From Lachnospiraceae bacterium (GTDB taxonomy: Bacteria; Bacillota; Clostridia; Lachnospirales; Lachnospiraceae): DNA of 64,000 bases. The position numbers and the translations under genes are program-made. Below the pieces are notes generated by a model. The model saw nothing but the letters and a program-made list of their open reading frames with translations, did not search any database and was not told where the DNA came from. This document shows, one piece after another, positions 55,024 through 64,000 of this stretch. Location: the NCBI GenBank assembly GCA_021202075.1, contig JAJQDT010000104.1, positions 1 through 64,000 on the forward strand, given 5' to 3'. The stretch's first letter is position 1, and each line of letters begins with the position of its first letter.

Positions 55024-57777
55024 TTAGGATATCGTAAATGATCCGTCGAGATCGTACAGCTGATTGCTGTACATGATCTGTATCGTATAGGTGTCAGCGG
55101 CCATTCCACTCAGAGGGATGGGCAGCTGGTATGTGTAATCTTTTGACTTTTTGGAAGCCGGGATGATATCTGAGATATCATAGACATAGGTATGTTCGGC
55201 TCCATTGAAAATAACTTGCGTGTACATATGATCGCGGCTTTGGACATAGAGAATGTCTCCGGAAAGCATAAGGCTCACGTAATCCTCTGACAAGACCTCA
55301 TCAGCCGCTGCTGCTGCGGCATTGTCCACCTCCACGGGTATTCGCAGGGTCCCGCGAATATAGTTGTCTGACAGAACATATGCTTCAGCGCAGTCATTCA
55401 TAGAAAGAGTAACAGAATATCCGCGATAGAATTTTTTGCTGATATTCCAGGTGTTTAGAATATCTCCGGAATCATAATCAATTTCGTATATTTTTCCGCG
55501 ATATTCTGATGAAGATGGCAGAGTGGCGTTTACGGAAAACACACGCCCTGCATCGCTGATTAAGAATGCATCAGAGGTTATTTTAGAAAATGTGGTTTCA
55601 TAATTTTTTAACTGTGTAACGGTCATAGCTTCCGCATCGACGGAATAGATTTTTACATAGGAAGCCTCTATGTTGTCAAAAGATTCCACCTCCAGGTAGG
55701 CTGTGCTGTGATTATCAAACAGCATGATTTCCACAGTGTCCGGATTGTCGTCCAGATCCTCTTCAAGCGCATACGCGGTGTGCTGCTGGTAATGCCACTG
55801 GAAATCTTCCGCAGCGGTTAGAACCCTGTCTTCATAGCCGGTGCCATCCCATACAGCAGGATCGGCCAGAATCCAGAGAATCTCATTTGTGGACCAGTCG
55901 ATTCGAATGACGGAATGCAGATTCCTGCAGCTGATCAGGATGGAATCTGTTTCTTCATCGTAAGAGACCGTATTAATATGTGCCCAGTCGTTTCTGCTGA
56001 TATAAGACAATCCTTCAAACAAATCATTCAGGCTGAGAGATTTTACGACTTCGCCAGTCTCACGGTCAATTTCCTGAATCATATTTTGCTCATATCCGTC
56101 ATTTGAGTTTGTCAGGATCAGGAAGTTTCCATCCGGCGTTTTTTCCTGGATATCATGGTGTACGCCGTTCGGGAAATAATAGACATTATATACTCGCCCA
56201 AGGTAATCCATTTCCCAGAATTCAGGGGAGTTTGGCATACTCGCGTTCGGATAGAGTACATTTTCCGCTTCAATCAGGAAATGCCCGTTTTCAAGAGGAA
56301 AGACACCGTAATACTCCCACTGAATTGTGCTGTACCAGCGGATTTCACCAGTTTCATCAAATGCGTACGCATATTTTGATGAGAGCCCGGAAATAAGCAT
56401 TAGTCCCATTGCGGATTCGGTGGTACAGGTGTCGACTGAAACGGCAGTCTGCAGAGCATTTGGCAGGCTGTCGGTGGTAATGGAGAGCGTTTTTGTGCTG
56501 ATCACGGTTGTTTCATTCTCGTCAAGCAGATCAATCACAACTTCATTGTCATATGAGGCATAGAGTCCGAGGATTGGTACCATATGGAATGTGGCAGAGT
56601 CAATGATATCGGTGATATCCTGACCTTCGGTCTTACCCTTTACTGTTACCCGAACCGCACATACCTCATCCGTCTCAAATACCAGAAGCGCAGTAAGCGG
56701 GGAATTCTGATAGGGATCCTGTATGAGAAGAGGATCATCAAATGTGTAGTTGTTTTCCTGTGCGTCTGCCAGAATTGCGTCCGTGATTGCCTGTGTCTGC
56801 TCCGGCATGGACACTTCTGTCTCCAGATTAGATTCAATTGTGATTTCAGTGGCAGATACTACTGTAGTGGAACGCCCGTCTACATCATAAAGAGTTTCAG
56901 TTGCTACCCGTGGCTTTTCTGTTTCGGTTTCTACTTCCGCATCTGTGAGGCTGTCGGTATTTGCGGATTCATCCGTTTCATTGGAGGTCTCAGCAGCATT
57001 TTCTGTATCGCTGACAGTTTCAGCTTCCCCGGAGAGTGCATCGCTGTTTTCAGCGGTTTCCATGCTATCAGAGTTTTCCGCTTCAGCAGCTTCCGTGCTT
57101 TCAGAGGTTTCCGTCTCTGCAGCTTCTGTGTCCTCGGCTTCTGATGTATCTGTGTTTTCGGAGCCGGCTTCTTCCGCCGCGTTTGTGTCGGAATCTGTTT
57201 CGCCGCCAGTTATCTCTACCGGAATTGCCAGTTCTTCCGATTCAAAAGTATACACCAGAGTCAAGTCCAAAGCGTCCTCCGGTATTTCAAAGCAGATCCA
57301 GCCCTCATAACTGCCGAAGTTCAGTGCTGTTCCCGGCAGGCGGGTCATTCCGAACTCGGTAATAAAGCTGTCGTCAATTCGCGAATAGCTGTTTCCATTT
57401 CCATCTGTCAGAAAAACCTTTTCCCATTCGATGGTTTCCATACTTCCGTTTTTGACAAAGGAGAGCTTAAGCATACAATATTCCATGCCGTCCGCTGCTG
57501 ACTGTTCCACATCGGTGGTTTCCACACTGGTATAGCCCAGCTCCACACTTACTGCGCTCAGAGAAGCAGACCGGGAAGCGTCCTCCAGCGTAATCTGCCA
57601 GCCTGCCACATCATACACGACAGCCGTATCCTTTGCCAGAGCGATAGTTGCAGGCTGTGCAAAGATGGCTGCCGCTGTCAGGAACGCCAGCAGAAGAACG
57701 GCGGTCAGAAGCCGCCAGATCCTTATTATTCTGTTTGTTTCCAATCGCGCTAAAATTGCGCTGGATTCATTTTTCAT
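55024..57777 (-). CDS. Secreted arylsulfotransferase (ASST)-family protein with acidic Glu/Thr/Ser linker
   Basis: Signal peptide, acidic linker 'SEAEDTEAAETETSESTEAAEAENSD', then 'GLMLISGLSSKYAYAFDETGEIRWYST', 'NGVHHDIQEKTPDGNFLILTNSN', 'WAHINTVSYDEETDSILISCRNLHSVIRIDWSTNEILWILADP', 'FQWHYQQHTA'. Confidence 0.85.
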   Translation of the reverse strand: MKNESSAILARLETNRIIRIWRLLTAVLLLAFLTAAAIFAQPATIALAKDTAVVYDVAGWQITLEDASRSASLSAVSVELGYTSVETTDVEQSAADGMEYCMLKLSFVKNGSMETIEWEKVFLTDGNGNSYSRIDDSFITEFGMTRLPGTALNFGSYEGWICFEIPEDALDLTLVYTFESEELAIPVEITGGETDSDTNAAEEAGSENTDTSEAEDTEAAETETSESTEAAEAENSDSMETAENSDALSGEAETVSDTENAAETSNETDESANTDSLTDAEVETETEKPRVATETLYDVDGRSTTVVSATEITIESNLETEVSMPEQTQAITDAILADAQENNYTFDDPLLIQDPYQNSPLTALLVFETDEVCAVRVTVKGKTEGQDITDIIDSATFHMVPILGLYASYDNEVVIDLLDENETTVISTKTLSITTDSLPNALQTAVSVDTCTTESAMGLMLISGLSSKYAYAFDETGEIRWYSTIQWEYYGVFPLENGHFLIEAENVLYPNASMPNSPEFWEMDYLGRVYNVYYFPNGVHHDIQEKTPDGNFLILTNSNDGYEQNMIQEIDRETGEVVKSLSLNDLFEGLSYISRNDWAHINTVSYDEETDSILISCRNLHSVIRIDWSTNEILWILADPAVWDGTGYEDRVLTAAEDFQWHYQQHTAYALEEDLDDNPDTVEIMLFDNHSTAYLEVESFDNIEASYVKIYSVDAEAMTVTQLKNYETTFSKITSDAFLISDAGRVFSVNATLPSSSEYRGKIYEIDYDSGDILNTWNISKKFYRGYSVTLSMNDCAEAYVLSDNYIRGTLRIPVEVDNAAAAAADEVLSEDYVSLMLSGDILYVQSRDHMYTQVIFNGAEHTYVYDISDIIPASKKSKDYTYQLPIPLSGMAADTYTIQIMYSNQLYDLDGSFTIS

Positions 57778-58103
57778 AGTGATCCTCCATTGATACGAAA
57801 TTATACAGTAAACGATTCTGCACCTGTCCGGCTGCTAAAAATGTTAATAAATTATTGCAAGCTTCAGATGCATTTAATAAATTTATAACATATATACGGG
57901 CAAATAACAAGACTATTTTGTGATTTCCATATTTTCTTTTCAATATAGAAATGAGCTGGATAATCGCAGAATATGTTCCTCCTTATCTGAGAATTCCCTA
58001 ATAAAAGAAATAATTGACGGAATGGGTTGAATTGTGCTAACCTTTACAAATAATGTTGCTTTTAATGCTGATTTGAATTGAATGAGGAGAACAGGGAGGG
58101 CAT

Positions 58104-59078
58104 ATGCTGCTATCAGTGATTGTTCCCTGCTACAATGAGCAGGAGTCGATTCCGTATTTTTACAGCGCTGTTAATGAAATCGCGCCTCAGTTGAAAGCAG
58201 AGATTGAATTTCTGTTTGTAGATGATGGTTCTGCTGACGATACTTTGAAAGTGATTAAGGAACTTACCCGGAAGGATGAGAGAGTGCATTATGTTTCTTT
58301 TTCACGCAATTTTGGCAAGGAAGCGGCGATTTATGCCGGTCTGGAAAATGCGGCAGGGGACTATCTGGTTTTGATGGATGCGGATTTGCAGGATCCTCCC
58401 ACGTTGCTTCCGCAGATGCTTTCCTATATTTGGGAGGATAGGTATGACTGTGTTGGGACACGCCGTGTGACGAGAAAAGGGGAACCGCCGATCCGCTCTT
58501 TTTTTGCGAGAGGGTTCTATCGGCTGATCAATCGGATTTCTAAGACTGAAATCGTGGACGGGGCGCGTGATTTTCAGATGATGACCAGGCAGGTCGCGGA
58601 TGCGGTTTTGTCTGTCGGAGAATACAATCGATTTTCCAAGGGCATTTTTGGCTGGGTTGGTTTTCGGAAAAAATGGATCGAGTATGAGAATGTGGAGCGC
58701 GTTGCAGGGGAGACAAAATGGTCTTTTTGGGGGTTGTTTGTATATGCACTTGATGGGATTATCGCTTACTCCACCACGCCCCTGGTTTTGTCATCTGTCA
58801 TTGGTTTGCTTCTGTGTTTAATCGCGTTTTTGTTTATCATTGTTATTATTGTTCGAACGCTTGTGTTTGGCGACCCAACGCAGGGGTGGCCGTCCCTCGC
58901 ATGTATCATTATCCTGCTGGCCGGGCTGCAGCTGTTCTTTATCGGTATTCTCGGACAATATCTGGCCAAGGCATATCTGGAGACGAAACGCCGGCCGATT
59001 TACCTGACGCGTGAGAAGCATCTTGGTAAGGACAAGACACTGGACACAGATGGCGGAGTAAATGAAAATACCGAATAA
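58104..59078 (+). CDS. GtrB/DPM1-like family 2 glycosyltransferase with two C-terminal TM helices
   Basis: 'SVIVPCYNEQESIPYFYSAV', 'FLFVDDGSADDTLKVIKEL', 'YVSFSRNFGKEAAIYAGLENAAGDYLVLMDADLQDPP'. Confidence 0.94.
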   Translation: MLLSVIVPCYNEQESIPYFYSAVNEIAPQLKAEIEFLFVDDGSADDTLKVIKELTRKDERVHYVSFSRNFGKEAAIYAGLENAAGDYLVLMDADLQDPPTLLPQMLSYIWEDRYDCVGTRRVTRKGEPPIRSFFARGFYRLINRISKTEIVDGARDFQMMTRQVADAVLSVGEYNRFSKGIFGWVGFRKKWIEYENVERVAGETKWSFWGLFVYALDGIIAYSTTPLVLSSVIGLLLCLIAFLFIIVIIVRTLVFGDPTQGWPSLACIIILLAGLQLFFIGILGQYLAKAYLETKRRPIYLTREKHLGKDKTLDTDGGVNENTE

Positions 59079-59202
59079 AAAGAAAGTCTGTACAGCAAAA
59101 AGAACAAAAAAATGTTCGAAAAAAAGGAAACGGGAAATAGACAAAGAAAAGAATCTGTGATAAAATTAAATCCAAATGAAAGTAACTTATGGAGGCTTAA
59201 CC

Positions 59203-59229
59203 ATGATATGCTGCTGCTTTCCCTTGTGA
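59203..59229 (+). CDS. Candidate leader peptide MICCCFPL upstream of nifJ
   Basis: ATG ATA TGC TGC TGC TTT CCC TTG TGA, preceded by GGAGG with 7-nt spacing; followed by CCCTTGTGAAGGG and ACTGC...GCAGTTTTT. Confidence 0.4.
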   Translation: MICCCFPL

Positions 59230-59298
59230 AGGGACTGCTTTGTATGTCAGCGGGGCAGTTTTTCATTACTTTTAATTAAATAAGGAGGTATTTTTCCA

Positions 59299-62200
59299 AT
59301 GGCTAGAAAAATGAAGACCATGGACGGTAATCATGCCGCGGCTCATGCATCCTATGCGTTTACGGATGTCGCTGCGATTTATCCGATTACCCCGTCCTCT
59401 GTTATGGCAGAGGCGACTGATGAGTGGGCGACTCAGGGACGTCTGAACATGTTTGGGCAGACGGTCCAGGTGACTGAGATGCAGTCTGAGGCTGGCGCCG
59501 CAGGTACGGTGCACGGCTCTCTGGCAGCGGGTGCGCTGACCACTACATACACCGCTTCCCAGGGTCTGCTTCTGATGATCCCGAACCTGTACAAGATTGC
59601 AGGTGAGCGTCTTCCGGGTGTGTTCAATGTTTCCGCCCGTGCGCTGGCGAGCCACGCACTGTCGATCTTTGGCGATCATTCAGATGTGTATGCCTGTCGG
59701 CAGACCGGCTGCGCGATGCTCTGCGAGTCCAGTGTACAGGAGGTTATGGACCTGACACCGGTTGCACATCTCTCTGCGATCAAGGGTCGCATTCCGTTTA
59801 TTAACTTCTTCGATGGTTTCCGTACTTCCCATGAGATTCAGAAGATTGAGACATGGGATTACGAGGATCTGAAGGATATGACCGATTTTGACGCGATCCA
59901 GGCGTGGAGAGATCAGTGCCTGAATCCGAATCATCCGTGCCAGAGAGGTTCTGCGCAGAACCCGGACATCTTCTTCCAGGCGCGCGAGGCATGCAATCCG
60001 TATTACGATGCGCTCCCGGCAATCGTTCAGGAGTATATGGACAAGGTCAATGAGAAGATTGGTACCGATTATAAGCTGTTCAACTACTATGGCGCTCCGG
60101 ATGCGGAGAAGGTCATCATCGCGATGGGCTCTGTCTGCGATACGATTGAAGAGACGATCGATTACCTGAGAGCAGCCGGCGAGAAGGTCGGCGTTGTGAA
60201 GGTTCGCCTGTATCGTCCGTTCTGCGCGGATGCGCTGATCGAGGCGATTCCGGAGACTGTAAAGCAGATTTCCGTACTTGACCGTACGAAAGAGCCGGGT
60301 TCCTTAGGCGAGCCGCTTTATCTTGACGTTGTTGCAGCTCTGAAGGGCAGCAAGTTCAACGACACTCCGATCTATACCGGTCGCTACGGCCTTGGTTCCA
60401 AGGATACGACTCCGGCGCAGATCGTGGCTGTTTACAATAACACTGAGAAGAAGAGATTCACCATCGGCATCAACGATGATGTGACAAACCTTTCTCTTGA
60501 GACCGGCGCTCCGCTGGTGACCACTCCGGAAGGCACGACGAACTGCAAGTTCTGGGGCCTTGGCGCGGATGGTACCGTTGGTGCGAACAAGAACTCCATC
60601 AAGATCATCGGCGACAATACCGATATGTACGCACAGGCGTATTTTGATTATGATTCTAAGAAGTCCGGCGGTGTGACGATGTCCCACCTTCGTTTCGGCA
60701 AGAAGCCGATCAAATCGACCTATCTGATCCATAAGGCGAACTTTGTGGCATGCCACAATCCGTCCTATGTGCGCAAGTACAATATGGTACAGGAGCTGGT
60801 GGATGGCGGTACCTTCCTTCTGAACTGCTCCTGGGATATGGAAGGTCTTGAGAAGCATCTTCCGGGGCAGGTGAAGGCATTCATCGCGAACCATAACATC
60901 AAGTTCTACACCATCGACGGTGTGAAGATCGGTATCGAGACCGGCATGGGACCGACCCGTATCAACACCATCCTTCAGTCCGCATTCTTTAAGCTGACGG
61001 GCATCATCCCGGAGGAGCAGGCGATCGATCTGATGAAAGCTGCAGCGAAGGCGACCTACGGCCGCAAGGGCGACGACGTCGTTCAGAAGAACTGGGCGGC
61101 GATTGATGCAGGCGCGAAGCAGGTTGTAGAGATTCAGGTTCCGGAGAGCTGGAAGACGGCTGAGACGGAAGACATCATTGCGAAGGATGTGACCGGCGGC
61201 AGAGAAGATGTTGTTAAATTTGTAAATACAATCCAGCATGCGGTAAACGCGCAGGAAGGCAACAATCTTCCGGTATCCGCGTTTAAGGATTATGCAGATG
61301 GTACGACTCCGTCCGGCGCGGCTGCTTATGAGAAACGCGGCATCGCGGTAGATATCCCGGTATGGAATCCGGAGAACTGTATCCAGTGCAACCGCTGCTC
61401 CTATGTATGCCCGCACGCGGTTATCCGTCCGGTAGCTATGACGGATGAGGAAGTGGCTGCAGCTCCGGCTGATATGAAGACCCTTCCGATGACCGGTATG
61501 GCTGGTTATAAGTTCGCGATCGTTGTTTCCGCTCTGGACTGCACAGGCTGCGGTTCCTGCGTAAACGTATGCCCGGGCAAGAAGGGCGCAAAGGCGATCA
61601 CGATGGAGAATATGGAAGCAAACGCGGATACACAGAAGTATTTCGATTACGCGGTAGAGCTTCCGGCAAAGACCGATGTCATCGACAAATTCAAAGAGAA
61701 CACCGTAAAGGGTTCGCAGTTCAAACAGCCGCTGCTTGAGTTCTCGGGCGCATGCGGTGGCTGCGGAGAGACTCCGTACGCGAAGCTGATCACGCAGCTC
61801 TTTGGCGACAGAATGTATATCGCGAACGCGACCGGCTGCTCCAGTATCTGGGGTAATTCCTCACCGTCCACTCCGTACACTGTGAATGCAGAGGGCAAGG
61901 GCCCGGCATGGGACAACTCTCTGTTTGAGGACAACGCGGAGTTCGGCTATGGTATGCTGCTGGCTCAGAGAGCCATCCGCGATGGTCTGAAGACCAAGGT
62001 AAAAGCGCTGCTTGACTGTGACTGCTGCGGCGAGGACGTTAAGAGCGCTGCCCAGGAGTGGCTGGATACCTTCAGCGTAGGCGTGACGAACGGCATCGCT
62101 ACGGACAAGCTGATCGCGGCATGCACTGCATGCGGCTGTGACGACTGCCAGGAAGTGCTCAAGGGCAAGGATTATCTGGCGAAGAAGTCCCAGTGGATCT

Positions 62201-62844
62201 TCGGTGGTGACGGCTGGGCATATGATATCGGCTTCGGCGGCGTAGACCACGTGCTCGCAAGCGGCCAGGATATCAACATCATGGTATTCGATACTGAGGT
62301 ATATTCCAATACAGGCGGACAGTCCTCGAAGTCCACTCCGACCGGTGCGGTGGCACAGTTCGCTGCAGCCGGCAAGGAAGTAAAGAAGAAGGATATGGCT
62401 TCGATCGCGATGAGCTATGGTTATGTATACGTAGCACAGATCGCGATGGGCGCTGACTTCAACCAGACCGTAAAGGCGATCTCTGAGGCTGAGGCTTATC
62501 CGGGACCGTCGCTCATCATCGCGTATGCTCCGTGTATCAACCACGGCATCAAGAAGGGCATGAGCAAGGCGCAGACCGAGGAAGAGCTGGCTGTGAAGTC
62601 CGGTTACTGGCACTGCTTCCGTTACAATCCGGCACTCAAGGAGCAGGGTAAGGCGGCATTTACGCTTGATTCCAAGGCTCCGACAGAGGATTACAAGACC
62701 TTCCTGAACGGCGAGGTTCGTTACAATTCTCTGATGCGGGCGAACCCGGAGAGAGCGGAGAAGCTCTTCGACAAGTCTGAGGGCTATGCGAAGGAGAGAT
62801 ATGAGTATCTGCAGAAGCTGATCACACTGTACGGCGCGGAGTAA
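59299..62844 (+). CDS. nifJ: Pyruvate:ferredoxin (flavodoxin) oxidoreductase
   Basis: 'KTMDGNHAAAHASYAFTDVAAIYPITPSSVMAE', 'CIQCNRCSYVCPHAVIRP', 'CTGCGSCVNVCPGKKGAKAI', 'GDGWAYDIGFGGVDHVLASGQDINIMVFDTEVYSNTGGQ'. Confidence 0.97.
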   Translation: MARKMKTMDGNHAAAHASYAFTDVAAIYPITPSSVMAEATDEWATQGRLNMFGQTVQVTEMQSEAGAAGTVHGSLAAGALTTTYTASQGLLLMIPNLYKIAGERLPGVFNVSARALASHALSIFGDHSDVYACRQTGCAMLCESSVQEVMDLTPVAHLSAIKGRIPFINFFDGFRTSHEIQKIETWDYEDLKDMTDFDAIQAWRDQCLNPNHPCQRGSAQNPDIFFQAREACNPYYDALPAIVQEYMDKVNEKIGTDYKLFNYYGAPDAEKVIIAMGSVCDTIEETIDYLRAAGEKVGVVKVRLYRPFCADALIEAIPETVKQISVLDRTKEPGSLGEPLYLDVVAALKGSKFNDTPIYTGRYGLGSKDTTPAQIVAVYNNTEKKRFTIGINDDVTNLSLETGAPLVTTPEGTTNCKFWGLGADGTVGANKNSIKIIGDNTDMYAQAYFDYDSKKSGGVTMSHLRFGKKPIKSTYLIHKANFVACHNPSYVRKYNMVQELVDGGTFLLNCSWDMEGLEKHLPGQVKAFIANHNIKFYTIDGVKIGIETGMGPTRINTILQSAFFKLTGIIPEEQAIDLMKAAAKATYGRKGDDVVQKNWAAIDAGAKQVVEIQVPESWKTAETEDIIAKDVTGGREDVVKFVNTIQHAVNAQEGNNLPVSAFKDYADGTTPSGAAAYEKRGIAVDIPVWNPENCIQCNRCSYVCPHAVIRPVAMTDEEVAAAPADMKTLPMTGMAGYKFAIVVSALDCTGCGSCVNVCPGKKGAKAITMENMEANADTQKYFDYAVELPAKTDVIDKFKENTVKGSQFKQPLLEFSGACGGCGETPYAKLITQLFGDRMYIANATGCSSIWGNSSPSTPYTVNAEGKGPAWDNSLFEDNAEFGYGMLLAQRAIRDGLKTKVKALLDCDCCGEDVKSAAQEWLDTFSVGVTNGIATDKLIAACTACGCDDCQEVLKGKDYLAKKSQWIFGGDGWAYDIGFGGVDHVLASGQDINIMVFDTEVYSNTGGQSSKSTPTGAVAQFAAAGKEVKKKDMASIAMSYGYVYVAQIAMGADFNQTVKAISEAEAYPGPSLIIAYAPCINHGIKKGMSKAQTEEELAVKSGYWHCFRYNPALKEQGKAAFTLDSKAPTEDYKTFLNGEVRYNSLMRANPERAEKLFDKSEGYAKERYEYLQKLITLYGAE

Positions 62845-62889
62845 TGAAAGGCTAAGATGAATCATTATTTATACAAAATGATTTAGTGC

Positions 62890-62920
62890 GACAGGGCTGT
62901 CAGCGATGGCAGTCCTGTTT
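62890..62920 (+). terminator. nifJ terminator
   Basis: ACAGGGCTGTCAGCGATGGCAGTCCTGTTT. Confidence 0.6.
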
Positions 62921-62944
62921 CTATGTACACGAGCGCGTAAGGTA

Positions 62945-62982
62945 TATCCCATGCGGAAGCGTGGGATGCCACCCGGCGAGGG
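62945..62982 (+). repeat. Copy A of dispersed hairpin repeat
   Basis: TATCCCATGCGGAAGCGTGGGATGCCACCCGGCGAGGG. Confidence 0.8.
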
Positions 62983-63179
62983 AGTTTTGCTATTTTACCA
63001 CTAACAGAAAAATTTGTTGAAAATGTGCTGGTAAACTTGAAATGACAGTGCTATAATGTAAAATATTTACAAAAAACACAATTTTGTTTTTGAATATTAT
63101 GGAAAACTACCGCGAACACGGTTCTTATTTTGACAGGGCATGATTTTCGATAAGAAAGCGAAAAGATGGGGGTATCTAA

Positions 63180-64000
63180 GTGGGACTTGATACGATGGAA
63201 GAAAAAGAACAGAACATGGGTCAGGAGTTGCTGACGGTGGATGCAATTCGTCAGATGATTGATTTATATAATCCCTGTACGGATGATTATCTTTTTGTCC
63301 TTGATTTTCAGAAGGACGCCTATTATATTTCTCCCCACGCGCTGGAACGATTCCGTCTTCCGGGATATAATTTTCATGGTGTGATGAAGAACCTTGCTCA
63401 GGTGGTTTATGAAAAAGATCGGGAGACACTGATGGCGGATCTGGACGATATTCTCTCATCGGGGAACCGGGATTCGCATAATCTCATTTATCGGTGGCTG
63501 AATACTGAAGGCCAGCCAGTCTGGATTAACTGCCGTGGCCGTGTGACCCGCGTGGAAGGCCAGGCGGCTTATATGGTTGGCTGTATCAATGAGATCGGCA
63601 GAAAGCAGAAGGCGGATAATGTCTCCGGCCTGTTGGGCGAGTCGAGCCTGCAGCTGTTTCTCCAGAATTATACGGAAGCCATACCGGACGGCTACTTTCT
63701 GCGCCTGGGTCTGGATAATTTTAAATCAATTAATACGAAGCTCGGCATTGAATACGGCGACATGGTATTGCGCAGGATGGCTGATATCATTGAACAGTGT
63801 GTTCATGACGGGCAGCATCTGTACCGGATCGTGGCAGATGAGTTTATGATTATTGATTTTGATGGGGGAACGGCTGAGAAAGCATCCGAGCTTTACCGGA
63901 GTATCCGGAGGGCACTGGATCAGTTTGTGGAGGAGAATCACTATGAGGCATTTGTTACCGTATCGGGAGGTATCCTGCTGTGTCGGGATATTCCGAAGTT
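63180..64000 (+). CDS. Sensor protein with PAS-like region and degenerate GGDEF domain; runs off the right edge
   Basis: Open frame from GTG 63180 (or ATG 63195) to the window end: 'TDDYLFVLDFQKDAYYISPHALERF...GYFLRLGLDNFKSINTKLGIEYGDMVLRRMADIIEQCVHDGQHLYRIVADEFMIIDF...FVTVSGGIL'. Absent from the ORF track because it has no stop in the window. Confidence 0.82.
   Translation, partial: MGLDTMEEKEQNMGQELLTVDAIRQMIDLYNPCTDDYLFVLDFQKDAYYISPHALERFRLPGYNFHGVMKNLAQVVYEKDRETLMADLDDILSSGNRDSHNLIYRWLNTEGQPVWINCRGRVTRVEGQAAYMVGCINEIGRKQKADNVSGLLGESSLQLFLQNYTEAIPDGYFLRLGLDNFKSINTKLGIEYGDMVLRRMADIIEQCVHDGQHLYRIVADEFMIIDFDGGTAEKASELYRSIRRALDQFVEENHYEAFVTVSGGILLCRDIPK

Noticed and set aside
60304-61416. 370-aa minus-strand ORF
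   Set aside because: Antisense to nifJ; no domain signature and no plausible RBS context.

Overview
The window is a chromosomal segment whose gene content and order look like a spore-former-related, Lachnospiraceae-like Firmicute (inference from recognised families; no search was run). Left edge (1-7.5 kb): 3' part of a BspA-type LRR/Ig-like surface protein, then a toxin-antitoxin-rich accessory island: HipBA, a frameshifted Rpn/PD-(D/E)XK nuclease, a RelE/HigB-like toxin with XRE antitoxin, a decayed antitoxin remnant, and a DUF2442/DUF4160 pair. About 7.5-49.9 kb is mostly housekeeping: LysR, tRNA-Leu(AAG), sugar kinase-like protein, nitrilase, fabH, amidase, mutY, pyrBI, a long RelA/SpoT-domain protein, prfC, asp23-nusB-xseAB-ispA-dxs-tlyA-nadK-argR-recN-spoIVB, a MutS-like ATPase, ADH/ALDH, AGE epimerase, a metal-efflux operon, an MBL/beta-CASP protein, pckA, a sulfotransferase-like protein and ABC-F. 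About 50-59 kb is a cell-envelope cluster (GT-like membrane protein, LTA-synthase-like protein, arylsulfotransferase, GT2). The right end carries nifJ (PFOR) and a partial degenerate-GGDEF protein. The strongest unexplained signals are: a ~115 bp terminator/AT-rich/promoter cassette duplicated upstream of two unrelated TA modules; families of dispersed intergenic hairpin elements, one of which supplies the 3' end of a gene; a short Cys-Cys-Cys leader ORF upstream of PFOR; a 14-copy heptamer array between dxs and tlyA; a 30-aa hydrophobic peptide gene missed by the ORF track; and a RelA/SpoT synthetase domain fused to a ~500-aa unknown region.
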